A DNA stretch of 64,000 nucleotides from Eonycteris spelaea (Eukaryota > Chordata > Mammalia > Chiroptera > Pteropodidae), in NCBI GenBank assembly GCA_003508835.1, contig PUFA01000170.1, positions 3,410,001 to 3,474,000 on the forward strand, read 5' to 3'. The position numbers and the translations under genes are program-made. Below, piece after piece: positions 1 through 13,269 of the stretch (its first letter is position 1; each line of letters begins with the position of its first letter). The notes under the pieces were generated by a model. That model was not told the DNA's origin and made no database searches. It saw nothing but the letters and a program-made list of their open reading frames with translations.

Positions 1-1286
<1,286 letters not shown>

Positions 1287-2597
1287 GGTGATTTGTGAAA
1301 CCAGTTGCTGTGAACTTTGAGGTCACCCACATATGCTTATCTTTTTAATTGTGACTATTACATTCAGCTCTTTCTAAATTAAAGCAAATATATAATTTCT
1401 AGATAAAAATGTAGCATCTAAATGAATTTCTAAATTTTAAAAATGTCTGCTACCAGTGACCATTTAATTAATGGTTATAAAATAGAATCATTCTTTTCTG
1501 AGCATAGTTGTTAAATAACTATGTAACCGTTAATTGGATGTTCACTGTCAGTTGTCTGTTATGAAAAATATTAATTTTTTGTGGCAATTAATGCAACAAT
1601 TTCCAAATTGCCTATGCTGTGCTCTGTCTTTGATTTCTAATTGCAAGTGAAATTAAGTAGTTCAGAACAAAGTACAATTTCACATACAAGAAAATGTTTC
1701 CAAGGAAACATTTTATAATTAAAAGTTACATTTAATTTTAACACTGTTTCTAAGCAAATATAATTAGCTCCATAAAGCACAAATGAAGAAAGTCAAACAA
1801 TTTTTTACTGTGTCAGGAAAAGAAAGCCAAAGATGGTTTGCAAAACTTTTTAAAGGCCCTTTCACTGAAATAGCTTCTTTTTGGTGCTGGATATTGTGCT
1901 ACTGGATATAGAAAGTGAGAGTATTTAGTAACCATTTCGTAACCATTTATGTCACTCTGTGCTGTTCACCACTCATGCCTGAGACAGGTGTCCAGACTCC
2001 ACCAATGAATCAACATGCTATTCTTACTTAAATATTTAAACTATGTTCCTAACGAAATAAGATGTTAGGATGGAACTCTGGTTAAAGCCACTCTCGCTGG
2101 GCACGGATCTGCTCTATCTGCTTTTAATAGTAACTTTCATGATTATAGCAATTAATGTTTGAACAAAGCCCGAATTATACATTAGTGGGTCATGTGCTTC
2201 GTTATTCAAGAATGAAAAATATAGTATTGGCAATATGTTAAATATACAACAACAAAAAAACCAGTTTTACTCGTTATTTTAGTGCTTATGTTGAATTTCA
2301 AAATGGAATTTTAAAATATATTTTTCTGTTATTGCCAAATAATATTTTTGCATTTTTCTATTTTTATAATCAGCAAATTACACTATATAAATTCATTTCT
2401 CTCTTATTTCTAACATATTTTTATATGAATTCATAAGTCGTAAGTCTTTAAGTAACAATCTATGGCACATTTCTATGACAAATACAAGATCTAAAGAAAT
2501 GAAATGTTTTTACTATACACTTTTAGAAATGAACATTTACCAAAAAAAATCGACATGATTAAATAATAGCAAATAAAATTTTATAAAGTATTTGAAA
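1287..2597 (+). other. DPYD: DPYD 3' untranslated region
   Basis: AT-rich sequence after the TAA at 1284-1286, running to about 20 nt past the AATAAA at 2572-2577. The resulting length of ~1.3 kb agrees with the human DPYD 3' UTR length as I remember it. Weaker ATTAAA hexamers occur at 1378-1383 and 1718-1723 and could give shorter isoforms. A ~75-nt stretch (1562-1637) has a diverged copy outside the gene at 3513-3590. No MIR, L2 or L1 is recognised inside. The cleavage position is inferred, not seen. Confidence 0.75.
2558..2577 (+). promoter_or_regulatory. DPYD: Probable DPYD polyadenylation signal (ATTAAA + AATAAA)
   Basis: ATTAAA at 2558-2563 is followed by the canonical AATAAA at 2572-2577. 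Downstream, about 2600-2626, is a T/GT-rich stretch (gatcttttgctgcctcttttgt) suited to CstF binding. Cleavage would fall near 2590-2600. Another AATAAA near 2970 could act as a distal signal but has weaker context. Confidence 0.7.
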
Positions 2598-2599
2598 CA

Positions 2600-3811
2600 T
2601 GATCTTTTGCTGCCTCTTTTGTAAAGACGGCGTCATGTCAGCCATTTAGACTTTGAGGTGGAGCAGTCTGGGTTCATTCTGCAGTGAATTCCATTCGAAC
2701 GTATACATACTGCTGGCTGAGATCTAATGAGGGTGATGGCAGTGCAGTTAGTTAGATGTTCTACTTCTTGTTCCCTTGTCCAGGTTTCCCTATTGAGTTC
2801 AACTCTACTCTGCCCAATGTGTCTTTTGCTGGGCACAGGCCAGGTTTCTTGTGATGGCTCATGGGCAGAGATAAATGGCAGCCTACCATCGAAGGTGCCA
2901 ACTTCACTATGCGAAACATCCATGTCACTTAATATTACTCCTTCGATAGTTGTGAGATATTAAGGACTCAAATAAACTGACTCGCTTTTGTCACCATGGG
3001 GGCATTTTACCTTTTGGACTTTGTAACAGCTTAGCAAAGGGTTCAAGCTATCCAGAAAAACATTCGCCAGGGTCATGTAGGTGCCAATGTAATGTATTAC
3101 CCCTCTCTCAACATAATGAGAGATTGTTACACTGGTAGTTCCTCAGTCCTTTGGGGATTTTATGAAAAGACATCCAGAGCATATATGCCTCTTCAAGACA
3201 CTTACTGCCAGGCAGAAATTCTCTTTAGTAGACATTAAAGCAAAAAGTAGTCCATGACCTTTGCATCCTCCTCTGAGATGGAGTGGACACAGTGCCGTAG
3301 CCCTTTCTGGGACCGCCGTGGGGAGCCGCGAGAAACCAGGCTCTGAGTGAGGCCCCGGCAACCCATGGTCTTACCACAGTTTGTTCCTCACACACATTTC
3401 TTTCTGTTGTGTCTGCTTTCTGCTTTGTACTGAGAAGTTTTTCTTATCCATATTGTCTATAGGAAACATTTCCTATAAACGGGTGGCTTGAAGAGTGACA
3501 CAGAATAGAGGAAGAAAATATTAGCTGCTTGTGGCAATTAATGCAGCAATTTCCAGATTGCTGTCTGTGTGTTCCTGTCTATTTCCCTGCCTTCTTTATT
3601 TTACTACTGTTGATGAAGTCAAGTTTATATACTGCTGACAGTTTTCGAAAATCACATATTCCATCCAGCAAGAGACCACAAGCCACTGGCCCTGACACAC
3701 ACATTTTCACATCTCCTTCAGGCATGAATGAAAATTTAGGACCAGACCAAGGAGTCCAGTTAGTGAGTGTTTCCTAGGTCTAAGAAGCTGTACTAAATAT
3801 TCTAATTAGCA
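2600..3811. other. Intergenic sequence immediately 3' of DPYD
   Basis: No gene is recognised. Open frames on both strands at 2633-2963 lack any familiar protein pattern and look like chance. The notable content is a composite at 3513-3651: its first part resembles 1562-1637 in the DPYD 3' UTR and its second part resembles 7155-7223. Confidence 0.6.
3513..3651 (+). repeat. Composite of two short duplicated modules of unknown family
   Basis: Module A (3513-3590) resembles 1562-1637. The core gtggcaattaatgca-caatttcca-attgc differs at only two positions between copies. Module B (3583-3651) resembles 7155-7223 at roughly 88% over 69 bases, beginning tccctgccttctttatttta. I do not recognise the family. 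It may be an old interspersed repeat or local duplication. Confidence 0.6.
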
Positions 3812-4281
3812 ATAGTTAATTTTACGTGTCTGCTCGGCTGGGCCACAGCACCCAGATACTTGACTAAGCATCAATCTTGATGTTTTCAGGGTGTTTATGG
3901 ATGAGGATCACATTGAAATTGGTAGGCTACGAGTAAAACAGATTGCTCTCCATAACGTGAGTGAGCCTCATCCAATGAGTTGAAGGCCTGAATAAAACAA
4001 AAGGCCGCCCTTCCCTTAGCAAGAGGGAATTCTCCCTCAGATGGCCTTGGGGCTGCTTCTGCAACATTGACTCCTGGTTCTACAGCAGAATGACTTTGCC
4101 TTCAAAGCATCACTCTTTCCTGAGTCTCTAACAGGCTAGCCGCCCCTCTCAATTTTGGACTCTCCGAACATCCACAATTACATGAGCCAATTCCCTAAAA
4201 TGAACACACATACACTCACACATGCGTGCACACACACACCCTATTGGTTCTGTTTCTCTGGAGAACTCTGATAAAACATAT
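3812..4281 (+). mobile_element. Old ERVL/MaLR-class solo LTR
   Basis: The text from gtgtctgctcggctgggcca through the cctcatccaatgagttgaag block to the end cctattggttctgtttctct matches an abundant old mammalian LTR family by recognition. No internal retroviral region follows, so it is a solo LTR relic. A short CA-rich stretch (4200-4238) sits near its 3' end. The subfamily name is not certain. Confidence 0.65.
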
Positions 4282-4457
4282 ACCGTCATGTTTGAATGTT
4301 TAAATGATCAAAGGTGGGTCCTGTTGGTTTCTTTCCCCATGGACAAATTAGTACATGGGTTCGCAAAAGGTCTGAGTAACTTGTTCCAGGTCTCACAGCC
4401 AATTAGGTACTCTGCTAGGTATGTCCGTTACATCTGTTATATCATCTTCTTTCTCTC

Positions 4458-4860
4458 TGTTGTTCATTCAGCCATTCATTATTCAAAAAACGTTTATCAA
4501 ACAACCACTACGTACCAGGCACTGGGCTCAGGGCTGAGGGTGTGAACACGAGTGATGAAGTTCCCCAAATCCCCGCCACGTACAGGCTACGGGGGGAAAC
4601 AGGCGTGTGACAGTTATGACAGCACCTGTGGTGAGCGCTAGGGGGACAGTCCTGAGAGAAGGGGCATCTAAAAGCCCCTCCCTTGACAAGATGGCAAATT
4701 AAGCCAAGGTTTTGGCTCGTAAAAGAAGTTCCTAAATAGGTAGTGAGAAAAGGACACTTCAAACAGTGAGAGCAGAGAGAAAAGCACGGAGGCACGAGAA
4801 GTCTGGGGTGTTCAGAAAACTCCAAGAGCTTCGAATTAGCTGGAACAAAAGCCCGTGCTG
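4458..4860 (-). repeat. L2 LINE 3' fragment
   Basis: In antisense it shows the L2 3' end: an attcatt-rich tail, then taccaggcactgggctcagg, followed by decayed sequence in L2 order. The open frames on the - strand here (4508-4882 and 4759-4941) are chance frames in this repeat. Confidence 0.7.
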
Positions 4861-4929
4861 GGAGGTAAGGGAGAGAGACCATTCGAATAACGTAACGTTA
4901 GGATCCCTCAGGGCATCATGATCAGCATT

Positions 4930-5260
4930 TTGTTTATTCATTCATTCAAAAACATTCAGTACCTCTTTCGTGCCCAGCGCGTGCTAGTTAACAGTGATTC
5001 AGCTAAGAATCAGACAGACATGGTTCCTTCCTCACTGAGCTTACATCTTAGTGGAAGACACAAAAAGCAAGCAAACAAATAAACTGCAATTATGGTAAGT
5101 GCTTTGGCAGTGACGACAAGGGCCTGGGGCAGAGTTGAGGAGGGTGCTCATTCTGCATGGGGCGGGCAGGGCTGTCCTGAAGCACGGGAGGGAGCCCACC
5201 ACACGAACATTAGGGAGGAGTGTGTTCCAGAAACAGAAACAATGAGTGCAAAGGCCTTGG
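4930..5260 (-). repeat. Second L2 LINE 3' fragment
   Basis: An independent L2 3' end in antisense: attcattcattc, then gtgcccagcgcgtgct, gagcttacatcttagtgg, a caaacaaataaact block, and the diagnostic gagtgcaaaggccttgga. It lies 70 bp after the previous L2 end in the same orientation, so the two are separate insertions or a duplicated end. Confidence 0.75.
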
Positions 5261-5584
5261 AGTTAAAAAGCAGCCTGACTTATTTAAATTACTAAACGGA
5301 TAGATGGGGTCGGGAAGACGAAGGCAATGTCCAGAATCCATAGACACAGTAGACTAGTTTCCCAGGCATCCTTGAGATTTTTGTCCCCTCTCCCACATTA
5401 ACAATTGCAATCGTCCCCTATTATAAATAATGGCAACTTTTTTCATACTTACTTAATCCAGAACAAATTTTCCTAGCATTGTTTTAAAACTTTGTCAGCC
5501 AAAAAAAAAAAAAAATCAAAATTAAAAATGTAGATAAAACGCCTCATTTAATCACCAAGTAATTTGGTCAGAATACAGATTATT

Positions 5585-5700
5585 AACCACAGTTCATAGA
5601 TGGAAAAAAACAAGGCTGGAAGAGTTTATGTGATTTACCCAAGGCTATACATTGTATCAGAGCCTGTGCTGCATTCGCCCACTACGCAGTGCACAGTGCC
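5585..5700 (-). repeat. MIR SINE fragment
   Basis: Antisense MIR core: gatggaaa..., then atttacccaaggctatacat and the weak remainder of the tRNA-like head. It is strongly decayed. Confidence 0.5.
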
Positions 5701-6193
5701 CGTTTCTCATCTTCACTTGAGCCTCTCAGATCTTCCTGCTAATATCGAAATAGTTAATTATTTTACACACAGGTTATTCGACTCTGGATGTCCCACTTGC
5801 CAAGTGTGCGAACTCAGATACATAAACTAGACCACGACCCTCAATTGCCTCATCTATAAAATGGAGAAGATAGTAGTCTTGCATTTAATACATTAGATAT
5901 AATTATAATTTCTGTCGCCATTATTTAGGGGCATAGAAACTTCAAATACAGTTTAAAGAGATAAAAGGCCACCAACAAAAATCTAAACTTACTATGCTCA
6001 AAATCTGACCGTCGTAGTAACTGGTGGTATGACTTCCTATGTTAACATTCATCGCCTGTAGCCATAGGGGAAAAGCCATCTCACAGAGCTGGAGGAGCGA
6101 TATTTTTTAAAAAAGAAAATAGGATAACCAATTCTGACCCCAAAAAATCCCAATAAAAAATAACATATATAAACATATACATAATTATCTCAT

Positions 6194-6220
6194 TATATAT
6201 ATATATATATATGTATATAT
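6194..6220. repeat. (TA)n microsatellite
   Basis: About 13 TA dinucleotides with one GT interruption near the 3' end. Confidence 0.9.
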
Positions 6221-7154
6221 CTTATCTTACTTCCTCAACTCTAACGTTTTATTAAGAAGAAATTTAAAGACAAAGCAGTTAAGTGACTTATGTAAACAGA
6301 TATGTTTAACTGGTGTCATATTTGGAAATGAAGCCCAGCTGACTTGATTTTCAGTCAGTGTCCACTCTTCCAGATCATTTTGCTAAACAGGTATTACATA
6401 TTTTTCTACAATATGGATATTTGGAAATACATCATTCACTTCTAGTGGCCTTAGGCTACCAGTAATAGCCTGAAGAAATGCAGTAACTGTTGTCTGAATG
6501 GGTTAAGATATTACCCCTAGAAATGAGTCTTTACCTGGCAGGATCTGATCTACTTCTATCTATCCTTTGAAGTTAATTCAATTAACAGGAAGCCATTAGA
6601 CACACTATTATCTACCCAGAGCTGTAACTTTTCCTCTTACCCACAGATGCACAAGATTCAGCAAACTGCCTGCAGAGCAGAAAGTTGGGCCAGATCCTTA
6701 ATGATTCTGTGAGCTTCATGTAGACTAGCTCTCTCTTTTGTTAATTAATATGATAACATTAATTAATATGGCGCTTCTTTTATTAATTAATATGAATTTT
6801 CTGCTTACATTTTTTAAAATTACAGATAACATCTTTAAATTGAATAGTCCCATTCGGGTTGGAAAGGAGCACATCTGACTGTGCCTTTGGGTGTGTTAGC
6901 CTTTTATTAACTAATCTAGAACATTTGTAAACTTTAGGTGGGTTTCCTTGTGTATTAATACGTTAAAAGACAATTATAATCGTCTTTCATTGTATCCATC
7001 TGCACTGTTCTTCTAATATGCACTATAAACTGCTGTGCCACATAGAAGTCAACTCATTTTGTCACTGGATAGTAGTCTATAGTAGCGAGTCACACTGATT
7101 AATGTAGCTGTGTAGCTACTTGTTTACAGAATTTATATAGTGCTTTTCCATATG

Positions 7155-7223
7155 TCCCTGCCTTCTTTATTTTACTACTACTGATGAGTTCAAGTTTATA
7201 TATTGCTGGCAGTTTTTGAAGAT
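7155..7223 (+). repeat. Second copy of duplicated module B
   Basis: It aligns with 3583-3651 without gaps, with about eight mismatches in 69 bases. Module A is not present beside this copy, so the two modules are separable. Confidence 0.6.
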
Positions 7224-8425
7224 TTGCCTTAGTCACCATATGGGTCAAGACCTCCTCTCTTACCACTAATTTTCTTCTATGTGTTTCTATTTAAAATAAT
7301 CTGCCTGTTAATAGTGCTGGCTTGTTCATCTTTCTTGGTCTTCTGTGGTATCCATCTCCATGCAATCTAGGTATTTGGTCAAAGATAAGCACCAAATATG
7401 CATATACGTATATATACACATAAGGATGTGCATAAATACACATGTATGTTAAGGTTTAAGATTATCAAAAAGGTTAAGATTACATATTTTTCTTGGAGGA
7501 CTGCACTTTGCTCTTCCTTTTTAAAGTCTGTGTTGTTTCAATGGAGCTTAAACCAACATGTGTGGTTGGGTGTGGAGTGTGGAATACTTAATAATAGCAG
7601 TTAATTTTCTTTTTGTAAATACACGTAAAAGTAATTTTTGTTAATGCTCCAAAGTCTTGCCAACAAGTATGGCCAAATGACAGTGCCTCCTATTGTAATA
7701 TTATTCTCAGCTAACTTAAATAAAACCTTTGAAAGTTTTCTAAAGACAAGAATATGGTATTTTCTTTTCTGCTAAAGATAGCAGTATGAGTCCAAGTACC
7801 TAGCAAACCAAAATCACCATAGATAAGATATCTACATTCAAGATAAGAGAAAAAATTAGAGACTACAAAACATATTTGTCTCATCCTCACTTCTCTAAAT
7901 TCCAAACCTATATATTTAAGAGTACTTATTGGACAATGGATATTTAAATGCAAACCTTAATATTCCTAAATATTCCTAACTTAATATTCCTAAAGTCAAC
8001 TCTATCTCCTCAGTTAATATCTTATCTTCCTTCTCTCTCGATAATAGCTTCACCCTGTTCTCAGTCACTCAGGATTGATAATTATATTTACAATGAACTC
8101 TTCCTTTTCTTTCCTGACTCATATCAGTCAGGATGCTTGATTTTGAGTGACAGAAAACCCAACTAAAACTAGATTATGAAAAGAAAAAAATAATTTTATT
8201 GGTTTACATAACTGAAATCCCAAGGGTCAAGTTCACTGAAGGTTTTATTGGATCCAGAGTTTCAAACAGTGGCATCATCAGAACTCAGTTACCCTTCACC
8301 TCTCTGTTCTGTTTCTGTGGCTTTATTTTTAGGGTCCACACGTAACATCTGGAGTTCAAAGTTTATACATCTTTATTGCATCATATCAAATAATATATTT
8401 ATTATTATGTGGTAAGAAAATAACG

Positions 8426-8899
8426 TCACCTCCACAAGTTGCTCATGTCCTAATGCTTGGACCCTCCAAATATATTATTCCATATGGCAAAAAGAATTAA
8501 GTATGCAGATTGAATTAAAATGGCTGATCACTGACCTTAAAATTGGGAGGTTATCCTAGACTATCTGGGTGGGCTGAATGTAATTACAAGAGTCCCTCTA
8601 AGTGGAAGAAGACAGCAGAAGAGAGGGTGTCAGAGAGATGTGATTGAGAAATATTCACCTGGCATTTACGTCTTTGAAAATGAAGACGGGTCACAAGGCA
8701 AGAAATGCAAGCAGCCTCCACAAGTCAACTTCTCCCCAGAGCCTCTAGGAAGGAACACAGCTCTGTCCACACTTTGCTTTTAGCCCAATGAACCCATTTT
8801 AGACTCTGATCCCCAGAACTGTAAGATAATAAGTATTTGTGTTGCTTTAAGTCACTTAGTTTATGGTAATTGGTTACAGCAGCAATAGGAAACTCAAAC
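8426..8899 (+). mobile_element. MaLR/MLT1-type solo LTR
   Basis: Recognisable landmarks in order: gttgctcatgtcctaatgct, an attccatatggcaaaaag block, ggaggttatcctagactatc, then ccccagaactgtaagataat and the terminal agcagcaataggaaactca. There is no internal region. The family is recognised by eye; the subfamily is not assigned. Confidence 0.75.
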
Positions 8900-9360
8900 A
8901 TTCTGCAAGGATCAAGTGCATTCTGTGGGCTCTTATCTTTCTTCTATATTCTTGCTGTCACCAAGTTTGGGTGAATGAATGATGAATGGATCAAAAAAGC
9001 ATCAATTACAATCTGTCCACATTTTATTCCTCCTATCCTTTGCCAATTCCTATCAATTCTACCTCTGATATAAGAAGTGTTCCCTTGTCTGCTTCTGTTC
9101 TCACTGCCCTACTTAAGGTCTTTATCAGAGGGTTTAAAGAGATGATTTTTAAGGTCCATGCTAATTCTGTGTTTCTAGAATCTGGTATCTAAAATGTGAA
9201 GAAAAAATGTCTAAAGTGACTGCTTACATGAACTTAGAATTAAAGAGTAAGCATTTATTTGTGCTTAAGAAATAGCAGAGTAGAGATATGGGAGATGAGA
9301 CTTAATAAAAAGTAAAGTCAAATTTTTTCAAAAGGAAATTTCATATGGTTTTACTTATGC
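8900..9360. other. Intergenic sequence, nothing recognised
   Basis: AT-rich. The 68-codon frame at 8986-9192 has no recognisable similarity. No repeats are seen. Confidence 0.5.
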
Positions 9361-9768
9361 ACTAACTTTAATTTTCATAAACTTTTTTATTAAAATATAA
9401 CATATTAAGAAAAGTGCACATGTCATAAGTTTCAACTTATCACACAAAGAGAACGACACTCATTTAACCACCACCCGACTCAAGAAATCTCCCTGCATCC
9501 CAGAAGTCATCCTGAGTCCCTTTTTATTCCTCCAAAGTAACCACTGTCCTGACCTCTTTAACACCATGTAAGTTTGCCTATTTTTGAACTTCATATAAAT
9601 ATAATCACAGAATATGGTTGTTGTTGTTGTTTTTTTTAATGACTGGTTTCTTTCACACAGTATGTGATAGTAGTTTGGTGATTTTCATTGCTGTGTATTA
9701 TTCCAGTACACAAATATGTCATAATTTGTATGTCTATTATTATTGAAGAAGATGTCCATCATTGGCAG
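9361..9768 (-). mobile_element. L1 3'-end fragment (antisense)
   Basis: Typical antisense L1M 3' UTR text: ttaaaatataacatattaag, then the cacccaactcaagaaatc-like block, ccaaagtaaccactgtcct and tcacacagtatgtgatag. It is joined at about 9770 to a piece of L1 in the opposite orientation. Confidence 0.7.
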
Positions 9769-9774
9769 TCTTTT

Positions 9775-9992
9775 TTACAGAGTGAGAAAATATATAATGC
9801 AATACATATAACTGAAAAAAGACTCATGTACAAAGTATAAAAACAACTCCTATAACTCAATGAGAAAAGGACAGATCACCAATAGAGCAAAAGAGCAAAG
9901 ACCTGAATAGACAGTGCACAGAAAAGGATATTCAAATGATCAATAAATGTATAAAACAGTCATCAGTGTATTGAAAATTAAAACACTGTGAT
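9775..9992 (+). mobile_element. L1 ORF2 3'-part fragment (sense)
   Basis: Decayed L1 ORF2 C-terminal coding text: gagaaaatatataatgcaat, then aactcctataactcaatgag and aaaggatattcaaatgatca. Frameshifts and stops abound. It lies head-on to the antisense fragment to its left. Confidence 0.7.
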
Positions 9993-11164
9993 TTCAGAAT
10001 CCAAATCTTGAATAACATGGAAATCTGCTAGATAGAAAAAAAAAATCTGAAAGAATTACAGCAAATGGAAAGTTCTGAACCTGCCAGGCCCCTAACCAGA
10101 TTGTATAATTGAGCAGTTAATAAAATTTAGCCTACGAGCTTCCTGCTGAGGCAAAATGAGAAATGAAGTACTCAATCTTTGTGCATTGTAAAGGGTTTAT
10201 TTATTTAGGAAAGGAAGTTTACTACCTTCTGGATCAAATATTTTAATAAATGAATGACTGTTGATTTCAGAGAGTTTAGAAGATGCTTTCCTTCCAAAAG
10301 ATGTTCTTGACCATAAAGGGATCCACATGAGATTTGTCAGGCAGTTGAAATTTTAGATGACTTGTTTGGTAAAGCAACAGAAAACTGTACTTTGAATATT
10401 ACTATGAAGTCAACCATTTTTACACTCAGCCAAGAGATCTTTACAAATGAACATTCTTCATCACAACACCTTAAAAAGCGAGACAGATCCACATTATCAA
10501 ACAATAATTATTAAGAATTTTTAGGTGGCAGGACTGTTCAAATTATCATGCAATTATTGGACCTACATTATTGGGCCATTTAGCTTTTGGATCAGTTTTA
10601 TCAGCTGGGAAATTGTAGATCCTTTTGATTGGACGGAATAGAGACACACTAAGAGTATCTCATGTCACAGGCTATGGTGCGGGGTATGGTAGCACGAAGT
10701 CTAAATTACATTCACAGTCGCATGTGTTCAAGCAAGAAATTTTGAAAACCTGAATTAATAAAGTAACAATAGTGGGGTTCAGGAGGAGGGAATGGATTGA
10801 AGAAATATTTATCAACAGAGATGAGAACAACTTATATTTATTAAAAATCGGTAGATACCAGCTACTGTGTAAGGTAATGGGAAAACTCCAGAAATGCACA
10901 GTGTTATATACTTCTAATAAAATGTTAAACATGCTATTATGGAAATACCAATAAAGGCATCCTTAAATCCATCTGGGGAAGACAAAGGATGCTTCACAGA
11001 GGATATATGCCAGGTAAGCTGAATCTTGTGCATGTGCTGGAATAAAACTCCCTGTGTTTGTATCCTGGCTCTGCCTCTTAACTGTGTCTTCCTGTGGAAG
11101 ATACTTCATAATATAAATTTGTTTCTTGGTTGTAAATAGAAGCAGAAAGATTATCGATAACAAC
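9993..11164. other. Intergenic sequence, nothing recognised
   Basis: No gene or repeat family is recognised. Open frames at 10672-10954 on both strands and at 10963-11163 overlap one another in AT-rich DNA and have no protein signature. Confidence 0.5.
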
Positions 11165-11412
11165 TAACCCTTAAGCAGCCAGCACTACATCAGACACTAC
11201 TCCAAACACTGCACATCTTGCAATCCTTTCAGCCATCACAACAATCCTATGAAGTAGGTACTTTTATTTTTGCCAATTTAAAAATGAGGAAACTGAGGCA
11301 CTGAGCTACTAAACAATATGGGCAGTCCACACTGCTGGTAAATGACAGAGTTAAGATCTGAACACGTGCATTCTAGCTCCCGAATGCATACTGTTAACCA
11401 ATATACCATTCT
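11165..11412 (-). repeat. MIR SINE, nearly full length
   Basis: Antisense MIR: atcacaacaatcctatgaag with taggtacttttatttt, then aaaatgaggaaactgaggca, the central core, and the antisense tRNA-like head ending near ctgttaaccaatataccatt. Confidence 0.85.
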
Positions 11413-11867
11413 CTCAAGGGTCAACTTCTCAGCATTACTGTGAGGTCAAAAAAAGATAATGCATGCAGACTGCTTAGTACAGTGCCTGTGTGTGAAACGT
11501 GTTTGCATAAATATTGGTTTGATTATACTAATATTATAATATCAAATATTAATAAATATTAGCTATTCGGAATGGCGCCACCGTGTGGTACGATGTGCTG
11601 CCTGGAAGTTATAAGGAGTACAAAAGAAGGATGGAGGCAGCTGTCCTGAAACATGAGCCCAGGCCTCCACCTGCAAAATCTCTGGTTGTAGGTGGTGCAG
11701 TGCGCAGGCTCCAGGCATGATCTCTTTGGACAGACAGATAAGAGAGCTGCATCCATTCCATTGACAATCATTTCCCAAAGACCAACAATGGGCCAAGACT
11801 TGCACCAGCTTTCCAGGATGCAAAACTGGAACAACGTCTTCAAAACAGTAGTGGCCAGGATCTCATG
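11413..11867. other. Intergenic sequence, nothing recognised
   Basis: It includes the start of a 127-codon - strand frame (11559-11942) that crosses into the neighbouring MIR. It has no recognisable similarity and is judged chance. Confidence 0.5.
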
Positions 11868-11985
11868 TTCTGGAGACAGATTTCCTGGTTCGAATCCTGA
11901 CTCTGCCACTTTGCGGCTTTTGACTTTGGATAAGTCACCCAATCTCTCTGTGCCTCACTTCCTTTGTCTGAAAAATGGAGAATAG
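11868..11985 (+). repeat. MIR SINE 5' half
   Basis: A well-kept tRNA-derived head, ttcctggttcgaatcctgac, followed by tctgccactttgcggctttt, tggataagtcaccc and tgtctgaaaaatggagaat. The gttcgaatcc is the old B-box; this is not a tRNA gene. Confidence 0.85.
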
Positions 11986-12064
11986 AAACAATCAAACATC
12001 TATTAACTAATGAGTAAATTAAACATGTTATAGCTATATGATAGACTATTATGTAGTCATAAAA

Positions 12065-12805
12065 GAATTGCTAGGTCATATGGTAACTATGTTTAACCTT
12101 TCAAGGAACTGCCACATGGTTTTTCTAAAGTGGTTGGACCAGTTCACAATCCCACCAACAGTGTGTGAGGGCACAGTTTCTCCACATCCTTGCTGACACT
12201 TGATATTATCTGTTCGTTTGATTATAGCCATTTTAGTGATGTAAAGTGGCATGTTATTGTAGTTTTGATTTGCATTTTCCTAATAGCTTATGATGTTAAG
12301 CATCTTTTCATGTGTGTATTGGTAGTCTTAATATCTTCTTTAGAGGCATGTCTATTAATATTCTCTGCTTATTTTTAATCAGGTATTTGTCTTTTAAATA
12401 CTGAGCATTAGAAGTTCTTTGTATTTTCCAGACAAGTCCCTTATTAGACATATGATTTGAAAAATTTGTCCCAGTTCATAGGCTGCCTTTTCACTTTCTT
12501 GATAGTGTCCTTTGAAGTATGAAAGTTTTTAATTCTGATGATGTTTATCTATTTTTTTATTTTTTGCTTATATTTTGGGATAATATGTAAGGAATTATTA
12601 CCTAAACAAAGTCACAAAACTTACACATATGTTTTCCTCTAAGATGTATATGTATTTAGCTTTTACATTTGGTTTTTGACCCTTTTAAGTTTTCTTTTTT
12701 AGATGGTGTAAGGTAGGAGTCCAAATTCATCTGTTGCATGTCAGTATCCATTTTTCCCAGAACAATTTGTTGAAAAGACCATTCTTTCCCCAAAATAAAA
12801 TTTTG
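12065..12805 (-). mobile_element. L1 ORF2 3'-part fragment (antisense)
   Basis: Classic antisense ORF2 C-terminal text: gttcacaatcccaccaacag, tctccacatccttgctgaca, ttttgatttgcattttccta and atgtcagtatccatttttcc. It is decayed by indels and stops. The small frame at 12190-12378 is part of it. Confidence 0.9.
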
Positions 12806-13269
12806 AATTAAACAGCATACTACCTGGCTCCTCCCTTCAAGGAACTCACAGTACAAGGTACAGACTGGTAGGTACGCAGAAGTCACATGCAACATCACGA
12901 TGTATGAGCCCAGAGGAACGTGAGAGTCAGCTAGGAATGTCTTCTAGGTTTCTAGATTGAGCCCTGATATTGAACATAGAGTTACCACAAATAATCGCCC
13001 TCTCTTCCTGTGAGACACAGTTAAAAGCAGCACCTACATAACCCTGAATTTCTGGAGGGCACTAGTCTTTCCACTGCTGTGCAAAGCCTATGAATCAATA
13101 ATCACCAAAAATAGAGCACAGAGAAAGATGGACATTCCCCAGTTTAAAATATATATATATATAAATGTGATAAGAAATACCTATGACATTAAGGCACGTG
13201 TCCTTGAAGTACACCTCTCATCATCTTTAATGACATCATCCTGGTTAGGGTTAAATCAATCCATTAGGC
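12806..13269. other. Intergenic sequence between two L1 fragments
   Basis: Nothing recognised beyond a short (AT)n run near 13151-13163. Confidence 0.5.

Larger units (their letters stand above)
5270..8425. other. AT-rich intergenic stretch
   Basis: No gene is recognised. It holds MIR scraps, a (TA)n tract, a triple TTAATTAATATG motif (6741-6794), module B (7155-7223) and a short direct repeat of aatattccta (7957-7995). The open frames at 5600-5830, 7398-7604, 7711-7953 and 7948-8166 have no protein-like composition. Confidence 0.55.

Noticed and set aside
2965..2980. AATAAA as the main DPYD poly(A) site
   Set aside because: The ATTAAA/AATAAA pair at 2558-2577 has better downstream context and matches the expected 3' UTR length; this one is at best a minor distal site.
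4508..4882. 124-residue minus-strand frame
   Set aside because: Lies within an L2 fragment; composition is Ser/Pro/Leu/Cys-rich by chance.
11880..11905. tRNA-like B-box (gttcgaatcc)
   Set aside because: It is the head of a MIR SINE; no cloverleaf can be drawn with its flank.
11559..11942. 127-residue minus-strand frame
   Set aside because: Its first third is an antisense MIR; no protein family signature.
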